Origin: Mesorhizobium waimense | GTDB taxonomy: Bacteria > Pseudomonadota > Alphaproteobacteria > Rhizobiales > Rhizobiaceae | Direction of reading: 5' to 3' | DNA: 64,000 nt | Assembly (NCBI RefSeq): GCF_003601975.1 | Contig: NZ_QZWZ01000010.1 | Span: 62,001 to 126,000 of the forward strand | Part shown: piece by piece, positions 35,945-44,328 of the stretch | How positions within the stretch are numbered: the first letter of the stretch is position 1 | Layout of the letters: each line of letters starts with the position of its first letter | Notes under the pieces: model-generated | What the model was told of the DNA's origin: nothing | The model's input: the letters and a program-made list of their open reading frames with translations, nothing else | Database searches by the model: none | Program-made: the position numbers and the translations under genes

Positions 35945-37141
35945 CTATACGCTGCCCGTCAGGCTCGCCGACAGCAGCAGCAATCCGAACAGGAAGACGA
36001 ACGCCGCGCCGCCGATCTCGACGATCGAGTGGATGCGGTTGCCCATGCGGCCGTCGCCGGCAAAATAGACGGCCCAGTTCTTGGCGGTCACCGCGAGCGT
36101 CGCCAGCGCCGAGACCGTGATGGCCGTGCCGAGCGACATCGCAAGGACCGACAGCAAGCCGCCGAGCCAAAGCCCGTTGAGCAGCGCGAAGCTCAGCACG
36201 ATCAGCGCGCCGGAGCAGGGGCGGATGCCGACGGCGGCCACCGCCGACCATGCAGTGCGCCAATCGAAACGATCGCCCGACAGTAGCGCTGGGTCCGGTG
36301 CATGCGAATGGCCGCAGGTCTCGCAGACCTCGCCTGCGGCGTGGTCGTGATGGGCATGCGCGCCATGATCGTGGTGATCGTGCGCGCCATGGCCGTGATG
36401 ATCGTGGGAATGCGCCGCGTGATCGTGATCATGCGAATGGTCATGGTCCGTATGATTATGGTCGTGACGCGCGTGGGAATGCGCAGAATTCGCATGCGCG
36501 GCATGGGAATGGCCACCATGCGAATGTCCGCCATGCGAATGGGCATGGGCAGCCGAGAGGCTGTAGGCCGGGCCAGCACCGAAGAGGCGAAGGACGGTCG
36601 GGCCAAGCTTGCGCCACAGCAGCCAGGCGCCGAACAAGGTAACGAAGACGAAGCTCATGATCTCCATGAACCATGCAGCGTCGGTCATCGAGACGGTGGT
36701 GCCGCGCAGCACGAAATAGGCGAGCAGCATGACGGCGATAGCGGTCAGCCCCTGCAGCAGGGCCGAGACGAAGGACAGCAGGATGCCGCGCTTCAGCGCC
36801 ACTTCGTTGGCCACCATGTAGGACGAGATAACCGCCTTGCCGTGACCGGGACCAGCGGCGTGGAAAATGCCATAGGCGAAAGACAAGGCAATCAGCAGCC
36901 ACATCTTGCTGCCGTCCTGACGCATCGCCTTCATCGTCGTCGCCAGCGCGCGGTAGAATTCCTGCTGTCTGAGATTGATCCACATCAGGATGTGGGCGAG
37001 CGGGCCGCTGGCGGTGGGGGCCATGCCATCATTGGTGCCGATGCCGAGCGAGCTCTGGGCATGGGCGGAGCCGAGGAGGTGCGTCATCAGCAGAGCCGCG
37101 GCCACAAGGCCGAGCGCCAGGCGCAGGGACGGTTTCATCAC
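35945..37141 (-). CDS. Nickel/cobalt transporter, NicO/RcnA family, with long His-rich loop
   Basis: The 398-residue protein has a signal-like N-terminus. Membrane segments then carry the family motifs YGIFHAAGPGHGKAVISSYM and GIRPCSGALIVLSFAL. A cytoplasmic loop of about 90 residues lies between segments and is dominated by His, Asp and Gly with one CETCGH motif. It is predicted to export or import Ni2+/Co2+. The DUF1007 gene lies six bases upstream, the usual pairing in Rhizobiales. Start at the first of two consecutive ATGs. Confidence 0.9.
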   Translation of the reverse strand: MMKPSLRLALGLVAAALLMTHLLGSAHAQSSLGIGTNDGMAPTASGPLAHILMWINLRQQEFYRALATTMKAMRQDGSKMWLLIALSFAYGIFHAAGPGHGKAVISSYMVANEVALKRGILLSFVSALLQGLTAIAVMLLAYFVLRGTTVSMTDAAWFMEIMSFVFVTLFGAWLLWRKLGPTVLRLFGAGPAYSLSAAHAHSHGGHSHGGHSHAAHANSAHSHARHDHNHTDHDHSHDHDHAAHSHDHHGHGAHDHHDHGAHAHHDHAAGEVCETCGHSHAPDPALLSGDRFDWRTAWSAVAAVGIRPCSGALIVLSFALLNGLWLGGLLSVLAMSLGTAITVSALATLAVTAKNWAVYFAGDGRMGNRIHSIVEIGGAAFVFLFGLLLLSASLTGSV

Positions 37142-37146
37142 CGGAT

Positions 37147-37815
37147 CTATCCTTCTGGCGGGCAGTTCAGTTCAAGCTTGGTAGCGAAGATCTTGCTCAT
37201 GTCGGTGCCTGTCGGATCGTTGAAGAAAGCTTCCGTCAGGGTCTTCTGGTTCTCGGCGATGGCCTCGTCCGGATCCGGACGGACGACCTTCTTGGTGCAT
37301 GTCGAGGGCAGGCCTTCGACCGTGATGTTGGAATCCTCGGTGAAGTCGATCGCCGTGTAGAAGGTCGGATCGTAGACGCCGATGTCGATCTTGCCGGACA
37401 GCTTGATAGGCTGCTTCGGCTCGGACTCGAACAGGATGATCAGCTGGTCGTTTTCGAAATTGGCCATGAGATGCGGCGGCGGCGTCATCGCCACATCCTT
37501 GCCGTCGACGGTGACGAGCTGGAAATAGTTGAACTCGGCCAGCGAAGCATGGACGGTGTCGGCGACATCCTTCAGCTCCTTGTCGTCAAGCTTCAGGTCG
37601 GAGTTCTTGTCGAACTCCATCATCACCGTACTAGAAAACAGGTCGTCGAAGCGCCAGAGATGGCGCAGCGCTTTCACACTTTGGTGATCCGGGCTGAGGA
37701 TGACGTCAAGGCGGGCCTCGGCGAAGACGTGGGGGTGCGCAGCGGCCGACTCGACCGCGGCAAATGTCGCCGCCATGGCCGAAGCCATCACAATTGCCTG
37801 CCGTTTCAGCTGCAT
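37147..37815 (-). CDS. DUF1007 family periplasmic protein
   Basis: The 222-residue protein has a signal peptide ending in ESAAAHPHVFAEA. The exposed His-Pro-His near the mature N-terminus is typical of DUF1007, and the acidic motif MEFDKNSDLKLDDKELKDV resembles an EF-hand-like metal site. DUF1007 proteins accompany NicO-type transporters and probably hand metal to them in the periplasm. The start is uncertain between 37815 and 37833; neither has a strong SD. Confidence 0.85.
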   Translation of the reverse strand: MQLKRQAIVMASAMAATFAAVESAAAHPHVFAEARLDVILSPDHQSVKALRHLWRFDDLFSSTVMMEFDKNSDLKLDDKELKDVADTVHASLAEFNYFQLVTVDGKDVAMTPPPHLMANFENDQLIILFESEPKQPIKLSGKIDIGVYDPTFYTAIDFTEDSNITVEGLPSTCTKKVVRPDPDEAIAENQKTLTEAFFNDPTGTDMSKIFATKLELNCPPEG

Positions 37816-37893
37816 TCTCGGTCGCGATTCCATCGACTTCGGAGGTGGACCTGACAGTTATCAGAAAGGGGGCGAAATTGGGACCGCTGTCGG

Positions 37894-37930
37894 GTGTCGC
37901 CCAAAAGTGCGCAGCGGTTTTGGGCGACAC
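37894..37930. repeat. Perfect 13-base palindromic repeat near the DUF1007 promoter
   Basis: GTGTCGCCCAAAA (37894-37906) and TTTTGGGCGACAC (37918-37930) flank GTGCGCAGCGG. The core resembles the CAAAAGTGCGCAGCGGTTTTG palindrome widespread in rhizobia. It lies between the DUF1007 start and the LysR stop, so it may act as a transcript end or promoter element. Confidence 0.75.
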
Positions 37931-37982
37931 GCACACAAAAAGCTCAGCGTCGCGGGGCGACGCGCTTCGAGCGCCGAAGGTA

Positions 37983-38882
37983 TTACGACTGTTCGCGCGC
38001 CTTGAACCATTGCACCAGGAAATCGACGAAGACGCGGACCTTGGCGGGCAAATAGCGCCGATGCGGGTAGACGGCGAAGATGCCGGCGCCCGACAGGATA
38101 CGGTCGTCCAGCGCGGTCACCAATTGGCCGCTCTCGAGATCGGGCGCGGCGATGAAATCCGGCAGTATGGTGAACCCTAGCCCCGACACAGCGGCAGCTC
38201 TTGCCGCCATCGGGCTGTTGACCTCGACCGGACCGGAGACCGAAACGCTCACCGTGTCGCTGCCGTCGCCCTTGAACTGCCAGTTGTTCAGCCCGCGCCC
38301 GTTGGTGTCGACGATGCAGGGAATTCGGGCAAGGTCTTGCGGCCGCGCCGGCATGCCGTGCTTGGCGATGAGTTCCGGAGAGGCGCAGAGCCGCACCGAA
38401 AACGGCGCCAGACGCCTGGCGATGAGCGAAGAATTCTCCAGCCGCGAGATGCGCACCGCGAGATCAAAGCCCTCCTCGACCAGGTCGACGAAGCGGTCGT
38501 CGAGCTGGATGTCGAGCACGATGTCGGGGTGCTGCTTGGCGAAGTCGATCAGCGACTGGCCGATCGGCGCGTCGGCGAAGGTGCGCGGCGCCGAAAGCTT
38601 GATGCGGCCGCGCACATCGCCGGAGGATTCGCGCACCGCATCCGCAAGGCTGTCGACCTCGCGCACGATCTCCGAGGCGCGCCGGTAATAGGTATGGCCG
38701 GCCTCGGTCATCGAGAACTGCCGCGTCGTGCGGTTCAAGAGCAATGCGCCGAGCTCGTCCTCCAGCTCGCGCACATATTTCGACAGCAGCGCCTTGGAGC
38801 GGCCGATCTTGCGCGCGGCGGCCGAAAAGCCTTCGGCTTCGACCACGTCGATGAAGGCGCGCATGCGGGTCAGCGTGTCCAT
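37983..38882 (-). CDS. LysR family transcriptional regulator
   Basis: The 299-residue protein has an N-terminal winged helix-turn-helix (FIDVVEAEGFSAAARKIGRS, with the LSKYVRELEDELG recognition part) and a C-terminal LysR substrate-binding domain (about 90-295). Its gene follows an amidase gene after a three-base gap on the same strand, so the two are probably co-transcribed rather than divergent as is usual for LysR. It may regulate the amidase or a distant locus. Confidence 0.93.
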   Translation of the reverse strand: MDTLTRMRAFIDVVEAEGFSAAARKIGRSKALLSKYVRELEDELGALLLNRTTRQFSMTEAGHTYYRRASEIVREVDSLADAVRESSGDVRGRIKLSAPRTFADAPIGQSLIDFAKQHPDIVLDIQLDDRFVDLVEEGFDLAVRISRLENSSLIARRLAPFSVRLCASPELIAKHGMPARPQDLARIPCIVDTNGRGLNNWQFKGDGSDTVSVSVSGPVEVNSPMAARAAAVSGLGFTILPDFIAAPDLESGQLVTALDDRILSGAGIFAVYPHRRYLPAKVRVFVDFLVQWFKAREQS

Positions 38883-38885
38883 GGC

Positions 38886-40085
38886 TCAGGCCTTTCGTGC
38901 CGCGTCGAGAAGTTTGCGGCCGAGCCGTATCAGGGCAGTGTCGCTTCCGGAAGGGCCGAGCAGCGAGAGGCCGAAGGGTGCGCCGTCAACCGATCCGAGC
39001 GGCAGCGTGATCTGCGGAAAACCGGACAGGCCCGAAAGGCACAACAGATGCAGCGCCCTTTCGCGATAGGCCTGGAGCTGCTCCGCCGTGCCGTTGACCA
39101 GCGGTGCCGGGCCTGGAACCGTCGGCAGGACGAGAAAGCCATGGTTGCCAAGCAATTTGGCGAGCTCGGAGCGGAAGGCCAGCCGGCGCGCTGCCTCTGC
39201 GTCGGCCGTCCTGGTGTCGACCGCGCGGCCGAAACCGAAGCGCTCGTCGACGCCGGGACCAAGGCGAGGCTCGCCAGCCGAAATCCAGTCGCCATGAACC
39301 TGCCAGGCCTCGTAGGCCTGCAGCCGGCGAAAGCACCAGTAGAGTTCGTCGGGTAAAGAGGCGAAGGTATTTTCGACCGGCGCGGGCTCACCCAGAACGG
39401 CTGCTGCCCGCGCCTTCATTTCAGCATATTCGGCGGCCTCGGCCGGCCCGGCGACGAAGCCGTCCAGCCAGCCGATCGAAAGCGGGCGGTTGAGCGCGTG
39501 CTGATGCGGATCGCGGCCGAGCAGCAGTTTGCCGACTGCCTCGTAGGTCTCGATGTCGTCGGCGAACCAGCCGAACGTGTCGAGGCTTGGCGCCAGCTTC
39601 ATGGCGCCCTCAAGTGAGATGCGGCCATGCGTGGTACGCAGCCCAATCAGCCCGCAGAAGCTGGCCGGGGCGCGGATCGAGCCGCCGGTGTCCGAGCCGA
39701 CGGCAATGTCGGCAAGCCCGCCCGCCACCGCGGCGGCCGAGCCGGACGAGGAGCCGCCGGTGACGCGGTCGGGCGCGGCCGGGTTCACCGGAAACGGGAA
39801 ATGCGCATTCTGGCCCATCAGCGAAAAGGCGAGCTCGTCGGTCTGGGTCTTGCCGACGAAGCGCGCGCCGGCGTCGAGAATCACCTGCACGGCCTCGGCC
39901 GTCTGCGAGGCGGCGTGGGCCTCGGCGAATTTGTGCGGGTTGCCGCAGCCGGTGCGGTAGCCGACGACGTCGTAGATGTCCTTGACGGCCAGCCGCAGGC
40001 CGGCGAGCGGGCCCAATTGCGCATGCGCCACCGGCATTTGGCGCAGGTCGAGGAAAGCGTTGAGCGGGCCGTGCGTGCCTGTCAT
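38886..40085 (-). CDS. Amidase (amidase signature family)
   Basis: The 399-residue protein has the amidase signature GGSSSGSAAAVAGGLADIAV, including the catalytic Ser-Ser pair, with the Lys of the Ser-cisSer-Lys triad in LAVKDIYDVVG and GSDTGGSIRAPASFCG. It is shorter than GatA and lacks the tRNA-amidotransferase context, so a catabolic amidase is likely; the substrate is unknown. It is followed by a LysR gene and is divergent from the decarboxylase leader. Confidence 0.88.
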   Translation of the reverse strand: MTGTHGPLNAFLDLRQMPVAHAQLGPLAGLRLAVKDIYDVVGYRTGCGNPHKFAEAHAASQTAEAVQVILDAGARFVGKTQTDELAFSLMGQNAHFPFPVNPAAPDRVTGGSSSGSAAAVAGGLADIAVGSDTGGSIRAPASFCGLIGLRTTHGRISLEGAMKLAPSLDTFGWFADDIETYEAVGKLLLGRDPHQHALNRPLSIGWLDGFVAGPAEAAEYAEMKARAAAVLGEPAPVENTFASLPDELYWCFRRLQAYEAWQVHGDWISAGEPRLGPGVDERFGFGRAVDTRTADAEAARRLAFRSELAKLLGNHGFLVLPTVPGPAPLVNGTAEQLQAYRERALHLLCLSGLSGFPQITLPLGSVDGAPFGLSLLGPSGSDTALIRLGRKLLDAARKA

Positions 40086-40319
40086 CGTTCAATATCCGTA
40101 TACGGTCATGCGTAGATTGTTCGGTGCCGGAAATTTTACAACCGGGGGATACGATTTTTATTGATTGTGAAATCCTTCGCTCTTATATCGCGCTTGCCCA
40201 AAGTCGCACGTGCCTGTGGGTGTCCGCCGATCCTCGAATGGTGAGGGCAATCGGTAAGGTAACTGGAGCTAACCCCTCCAGTCGGTTTAGCGGCCAACCG
40301 CCAGACCGAGGACACCTTG

Positions 40320-40626
40320 AAGCAACGACGGTGCGGGCCTTTCTGGTGTTCTGCCGGTTGTCCAAAGACCGGGGTTACTGAAGAGGCACACCTTCATTGC
40401 CGGCAGTGCGGACGGGTCTCCCATCCAAGCCAAGGCAGACAAAGCGAACCGAGGCCGGGCAAGGCCAAGGTTCACCGCCGCGAGACGGCGCTTCATGGTT
40501 CCGGGGTCTCCACCGGCTGGTTCCATGGATTTCCGTCCCGCCTTTGTCCACCGCGTGTTCGCGAGGCCGACAGCCCGCGTCCCGCAGCCTTACTGCGCGC
40601 CGCAAGGCGCTGATGGAGAGACCCCG
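40320..40626 (+). promoter_or_regulatory. Structured leader of the decarboxylase gene (speF-type motif) with two anti-SD copies
   Basis: The gap upstream of the ornithine/lysine decarboxylase is over 500 bases and rich in hairpins: CCGGT/ACCGG (40353-40371), GAACC/GGTTC (40446-40473) and CGCCG/CGGCG (40476-40490). CGGGGTCTC (40502-40510) is the perfect nine-base complement of GAGACCCCG (40618-40626) over the ribosome site. A second copy, GGGTCTC (40414-40420), also pairs with it. This fits a translation-controlling leader. A conserved speF RNA motif is known upstream of these genes in alphaproteobacteria; I propose this is it. Bounds are approximate. Confidence 0.6.
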
Positions 40627-41760
40627 ATGGCTACCCAGCGCATCCTTGACTTCCTCGCCACTCGACGTCCGAACGGCCCGTGCCTCGTCGTCGACCTCGA
40701 TGTCGTGCGCGACAATTTCCGCGCCTTCGAGAAGGCGCTGCCCGATTCGAAAATCTACTATGCGGTGAAAGCAAACCCGGCGCCGGAAATCCTGCGCCTC
40801 CTTGCTACGATGGGCTCGTCCTTCGACACCGCTTCCGTTGCCGAAGTCGAGATGGCGATGGACGCCGGTGCGCCGGCGGACCGCATCTCCTTCGGCAACA
40901 CCATTAAGAAGGAGCGTGACATCGCACGCGCCTACCAGCTCGGCATTCGCCTGTTCGCCGTCGACTGCGTCGAGGAAGTCGAGAAGATAGCCCGCGTCGC
41001 TCCCGGCTCGCGCGTGTTCTGCCGCGTGCTGACCGACGGCGAGGGCGCCGAATGGCCGCTGTCGCGTAAGTTCGGCTGCGTGCCGGCGATGGCGGTCGAC
41101 GTGCTGCGCCATGCCAAGGCGCTCGGCCTCGACGCCTATGGCGTGTCGTTCCATGTCGGCTCGCAGCAGACCGACCTGACCGCGTGGGACCGCGCGCTGG
41201 GCGACGCCAAAAAGGTGTTCGCGACGCTTGCCGACGAAGGCATCGTCTTGAAGATGGTCAATATGGGCGGTGGCTTCCCGACCCGCTACCTGAAGGACGT
41301 GCCGGTGGCGCAGGCTTATGGTCAGGCGATCTTCTCGGCGCTGCGCAAGCATTTCGGCAATGCGCTGCCCGAGACCATCATCGAGCCGGGCCGCGGCATG
41401 GTCGGCAATGCCGGCGTCATCAAGTCGGAAGTCGTGCTGATCTCGAAGAAGGCCGACAACGACAATGTGCGCTGGGTGTTCCTCGACATCGGCAAGTTCG
41501 GCGGTCTGGCCGAGACGATGGACGAGGCGATCCGCTACCCGATCGTGACCGCGCATGACGGCACCGAGACCGCGCCTTGCGTGCTCGCCGGCCCGACCTG
41601 CGATTCGGCCGACGTGATGTACGAGAAGACGCCGTATCCGCTGCCCCTGTCGCTGACAATCGGTGACGAGGTGCTGATCGAAGGCACCGGCGCCTACACG
41701 ACGACCTATGCCTCGGTCGCCTTCAACGGCTTCGAGCCGCTCCGATCCTACGTGATCTGA
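40627..41760 (+). CDS. Ornithine/lysine decarboxylase, alanine-racemase fold (group IV)
   Basis: The 377-residue protein has the PLP Lys motif YYAVKANPAPEIL (Lys near 43), GVSFHVGSQQ, the glycine loop NMGGGFPTRY, EPGRGMVGNAG and the intersubunit Cys motif GPTCDSADVM. It matches the eukaryote-like ODC/LDC group. It makes putrescine (and perhaps cadaverine), feeding homospermidine synthase, whose gene is at 15223. GGAGAG precedes the ATG at 40627. The upstream frame from 40495 is part of the structured leader, not coding. A GNAT gene follows. Confidence 0.92.
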   Translation: MATQRILDFLATRRPNGPCLVVDLDVVRDNFRAFEKALPDSKIYYAVKANPAPEILRLLATMGSSFDTASVAEVEMAMDAGAPADRISFGNTIKKERDIARAYQLGIRLFAVDCVEEVEKIARVAPGSRVFCRVLTDGEGAEWPLSRKFGCVPAMAVDVLRHAKALGLDAYGVSFHVGSQQTDLTAWDRALGDAKKVFATLADEGIVLKMVNMGGGFPTRYLKDVPVAQAYGQAIFSALRKHFGNALPETIIEPGRGMVGNAGVIKSEVVLISKKADNDNVRWVFLDIGKFGGLAETMDEAIRYPIVTAHDGTETAPCVLAGPTCDSADVMYEKTPYPLPLSLTIGDEVLIEGTGAYTTTYASVAFNGFEPLRSYVI

Positions 41761-41776
41761 CGGTTCGAAAGAACCG
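41761..41776 (+). terminator. Short hairpin directly after the decarboxylase gene
   Basis: CGGTTC-GAAA-GAACCG forms a six-base perfect stem with a GAAA tetraloop immediately after the stop codon. No T-run follows, so it may stabilise the 3' end or attenuate transcription into the GNAT gene rather than terminate. Confidence 0.35.
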
Positions 41777-41857
41777 CTCAGATCATCCCAGGTGGGCGCC
41801 TGTCGCCCGCCCGGGCTCGCCTGTGGAACAGATCTCCGCTCGTGAAGGATCGCGGAA

Positions 41858-42427
41858 ATGGAAATGCCAGTTGAAATCGTGAACCACTCGCCGGCCTTTG
41901 TGATGGTCGCTGAAACCGCTGCCGATGAGGCGGCGCGCGAGGCTTTGCTTGATCGTGCCATGGGGCCGAAGCGGCGGAAAAAGTCGTCGGAGAAGCTGCG
42001 GCGCGGCCGCCGGCCTTCCGAAGGTCTGGCCTTTGTCGTGCGTGACGCCTCGGGTGCTGTCGTCGGCACCGTGCGGCTTTGGGACGTAAGGCTGGGCGAG
42101 GGCGGTCCGGCAGCGCTGCTGCTCGGCCCGCTTGCCGTCGACCCCGCGCTCAAGAATGCCGGCATCGGCTCGGCGCTGATGCGGCACGCGGTGGCCGAGG
42201 CGGGCCGCCTTGGCCATGGTGCCATCCTGCTGGTCGGCGACGCACCTTACTATGGGCGCTTCGGTTTCTCGGCGGCAAAGACCGGCGCGCTTGCCATGCC
42301 TGGCCCCTATGAGCGGCACCGGCTGCTGGCATTGGAACTGACGGACGGCGCGCTTGACGGCGCGCAGGGCACGTTGCGGGCAGCGGGGCGCAAGCTGAAG
42401 GCGCTGCCGCTGACTTTCGCGGCGTAG
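41858..42427 (+). CDS. GNAT N-acetyltransferase
   Basis: The 189-residue protein has the GNAT core LLLGPLAVDPALKNAGIGSALM (acetyl-CoA loop with the variant NAGIGSAL) and the later PYYGRFGFSAAK, as in the predicted N-acetyltransferase YhbS-like group. It lies 97 bases after the decarboxylase on the same strand, an arrangement that suggests co-expression, possibly polyamine-related. That link is inference. It is the last gene before the accessory patch. Confidence 0.85.
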   Translation: MEMPVEIVNHSPAFVMVAETAADEAAREALLDRAMGPKRRKKSSEKLRRGRRPSEGLAFVVRDASGAVVGTVRLWDVRLGEGGPAALLLGPLAVDPALKNAGIGSALMRHAVAEAGRLGHGAILLVGDAPYYGRFGFSAAKTGALAMPGPYERHRLLALELTDGALDGAQGTLRAAGRKLKALPLTFAA

Positions 42428-42450
42428 AGCTTCCAGGTGGATATAAAGCA

Positions 42451-42471
42451 AAAACGCCGCCCGATGGGCGG
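42451..42471. repeat. 21-base direct repeat, left copy, bounding the accessory patch
   Basis: This 21-base sequence (AAAACGCCGC, then CCGATGGGCGG) is identical to 47330-47350. It contains the stem CCGCCC/GGGCGG. At the right copy it is part of a complete terminator for the SCP2-like gene; here the right side of the hairpin diverges after GGGCGG. Confidence 0.75.
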
Positions 42472-42564
42472 AAAATTGCCCTTTTGAATCAATGCGAAAT
42501 CGGCAGTAAGGCCTTGTGATTGCTGCATAGTTTACGCTGTGGCTATTATAGCTATCCATGGTAC

Positions 42565-42843
42565 AAACATCCTGCCGTCCATGACGCATGTTGCGTCGCG
42601 GCCATGATCGATCCGACCGTCTTCACCACGGAGAAGGCCGATATCCGCGTCGAGCTTGCCGGCCGGTGGACCAAGGGCATGACGGTCTGCAATTTCGAGA
42701 AGATGGGTGGCATGCGCCATTTCGGCGGCACGGCGAGCGAGCAGGTCAACTTCCGCCACATCGTGGCGATGAAGCTCGACCATCCGAAATTCTGCGATTT
42801 GATCGTCGACGCGCTGGAGCGGCTGACCAGACTGAAGACATGA
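42565..42843 (+). pseudogene. Nucleoside hydrolase, C-terminal remnant
   Basis: About 90 residues match the C-terminal end of inosine-uridine type nucleoside hydrolases: HPAVHDACCVAAMIDPTVF (the HD active-site pair), FTTEKADIRVELAGRWTKGM. The upstream catalytic N-terminal domain (the DTDPGxDD region) is missing; the frame before 42565 is unrelated sequence. The remnant lies just inside the left 21-base repeat, consistent with a deletion or rearrangement scar. Confidence 0.6.
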
Positions 42844-42901
42844 TCGCCCTACGTCCGAACGACCTGACCGCAGTCGCGGAGGAAACCGGGCTAATGGCTT
42901 T

Positions 42902-43129
42902 TTAAAAAAAGCCGGACAGAATATTCGGACCCGCTTCGCCCGGCCGCAGCCTGATCCCGTCCTCGAAGCCGTTCAGCGTCACGCACTCGAAGCCGTTGTG
43001 TGCGAGGAGTGCGACCAGCGAGTCACGGTCGAAGTGGTGCAGGTGCTCGTTGGGCAGACGCATGCGCCACGTCCGGAACCACGCATCGCCATCACGGGCG
43101 GCCAGGAGCTCGATATGGGTGACCACCAA
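42902..43129 (-). pseudogene. Methyltransferase-like C-terminal fragment
   Basis: This 75-codon frame (TTG or upstream start; stop at a run of A) reads like the tail of a class I SAM methyltransferase: WRMRLPNEHLHHFDRDSLVA, LLAHNGFECVTLNG. No SAM-binding glycine motif precedes it, as the frame closes at a stop near 43169. It is probably a gene remnant; a standalone small protein is possible. Confidence 0.4.
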
Positions 43130-43260
43130 AAGGCTTATCGCGTCGCAGGAAAGGGAGGCACATAAGCCTTATTGGGTATTTGGCGCAGACAGCGAACAAT
43201 CTAAACTGAGCACGTCCGCAATGTGAGCGCTCGAGTCAGTAGCAGTGAGGATCGCGGCGG

Positions 43261-44298
43261 GTGACGTATAGAAAGAAATCATCTGCACAGTTCCAGGGCA
43301 ACACGAGTCGGGCCTGGATTAACTTCAGCAGGCGCCACTGGAGGTGGAGCGCCATTCCCTTATGCATATTCCTGCTATGGCTGATAACTCCGGCAGACAA
43401 TGGCGCCGACATGCAACAGAAGCTCGTGGCGCAACGCGAATTGGCGGCGGCAGAAGCGGAACTGGATTTGATGCAGCGTGCTGCACGCGACGCCAGCGCG
43501 CAGGCACGTGCAGCGACCGACACCGCGGCTGAGCAAGGACAGGCCCTGGAAGAGCAACGGCGACGAGCCGAAGCGCTCACGCTCGATCTGGAAGCGGAGC
43601 ACCACGTTATCGACGACTTCAAAGCCAAAGCCATTCTGGCGGATGAAGCGCGTCACTCAATGGAAGTTTCTCTGGCTGAGGCGAACCGAGCGCTTGATGA
43701 AGAGCGGCACAAGGTTGAGCTCTCCGAACACGAACTCACCGCGGTCCGCCAAACTAGCGACGCCAACAAGATGAGCGCGGATCTGGCCGCGGTCGAGCGG
43801 GCCAATGCCGTAAGGGACCGACAGGTGGCCGAGGCCGCTTTAAGGCAAGCTGACGATACACTCGAACTTGAACGCGCACGTGGAGATTCAACCGCACGTG
43901 ATCTCGTCAGTGCTCGCCGTGATCTCGACAGTGCCCGTCGGGAACGCGACGCTGCAACGCAGGTCTCGGTAGAATTGAGTGCGGCGCTGGACCAAGAACG
44001 TGAAAGGGCTACCGGTTTAGCCCGCAGCCTCAGTGCCGCGCGGGAGGCGATTGACATTGTCAAAGATGAGCTTCGCACTGCTGCTGTGGTGCGCACGCCG
44101 AAAGCACGCACCCCAGCGGGTGGACTGGCAAGTACATCATCGGGCGCGCAACCAGCCCGCAAACCGCGCTTGCCGGAAAAACAGAAAGTGAAGGACCGGA
44201 AGTCACCGCAACCTGTTCTGCCGGCAATCATCGCTCTTCCCGCCGCATTGCTGCCTACGCGACCACCGAACAAGCTCGACCTCGCCAGCGAAGACTAG
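43261..44298 (+). CDS. Membrane-anchored coiled-coil protein (345 aa), unknown function
   Basis: The GTG-started protein has a basic N-terminus, one membrane segment (WSAIPLCIFLLWLITPA, about residues 29-45), then about 220 residues of charged Ala/Glu/Arg-rich heptad sequence (for example AELDLMQRAARDASAQARAA, ARRDLDSARRERDA). The tail is Pro/Lys/Ala-rich. No enzymatic motif or family is recognised. It is followed 30 bases later by a secreted repeat protein gene, possibly as a two-gene unit. It lies in the accessory patch and is less GC-rich than core genes. Confidence 0.65.
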   Translation: MTYRKKSSAQFQGNTSRAWINFSRRHWRWSAIPLCIFLLWLITPADNGADMQQKLVAQRELAAAEAELDLMQRAARDASAQARAATDTAAEQGQALEEQRRRAEALTLDLEAEHHVIDDFKAKAILADEARHSMEVSLAEANRALDEERHKVELSEHELTAVRQTSDANKMSADLAAVERANAVRDRQVAEAALRQADDTLELERARGDSTARDLVSARRDLDSARRERDAATQVSVELSAALDQERERATGLARSLSAAREAIDIVKDELRTAAVVRTPKARTPAGGLASTSSGAQPARKPRLPEKQKVKDRKSPQPVLPAIIALPAALLPTRPPNKLDLASED

Positions 44299-44328
44299 TG
44301 AGCGAAATGTGTGTCGCAGGAGGAGAGT

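Noticed and set aside
40375-42225. 616-codon minus-strand frame
   Set aside because: Antisense to the decarboxylase leader, decarboxylase and GNAT genes; composition is that of a shadow frame.
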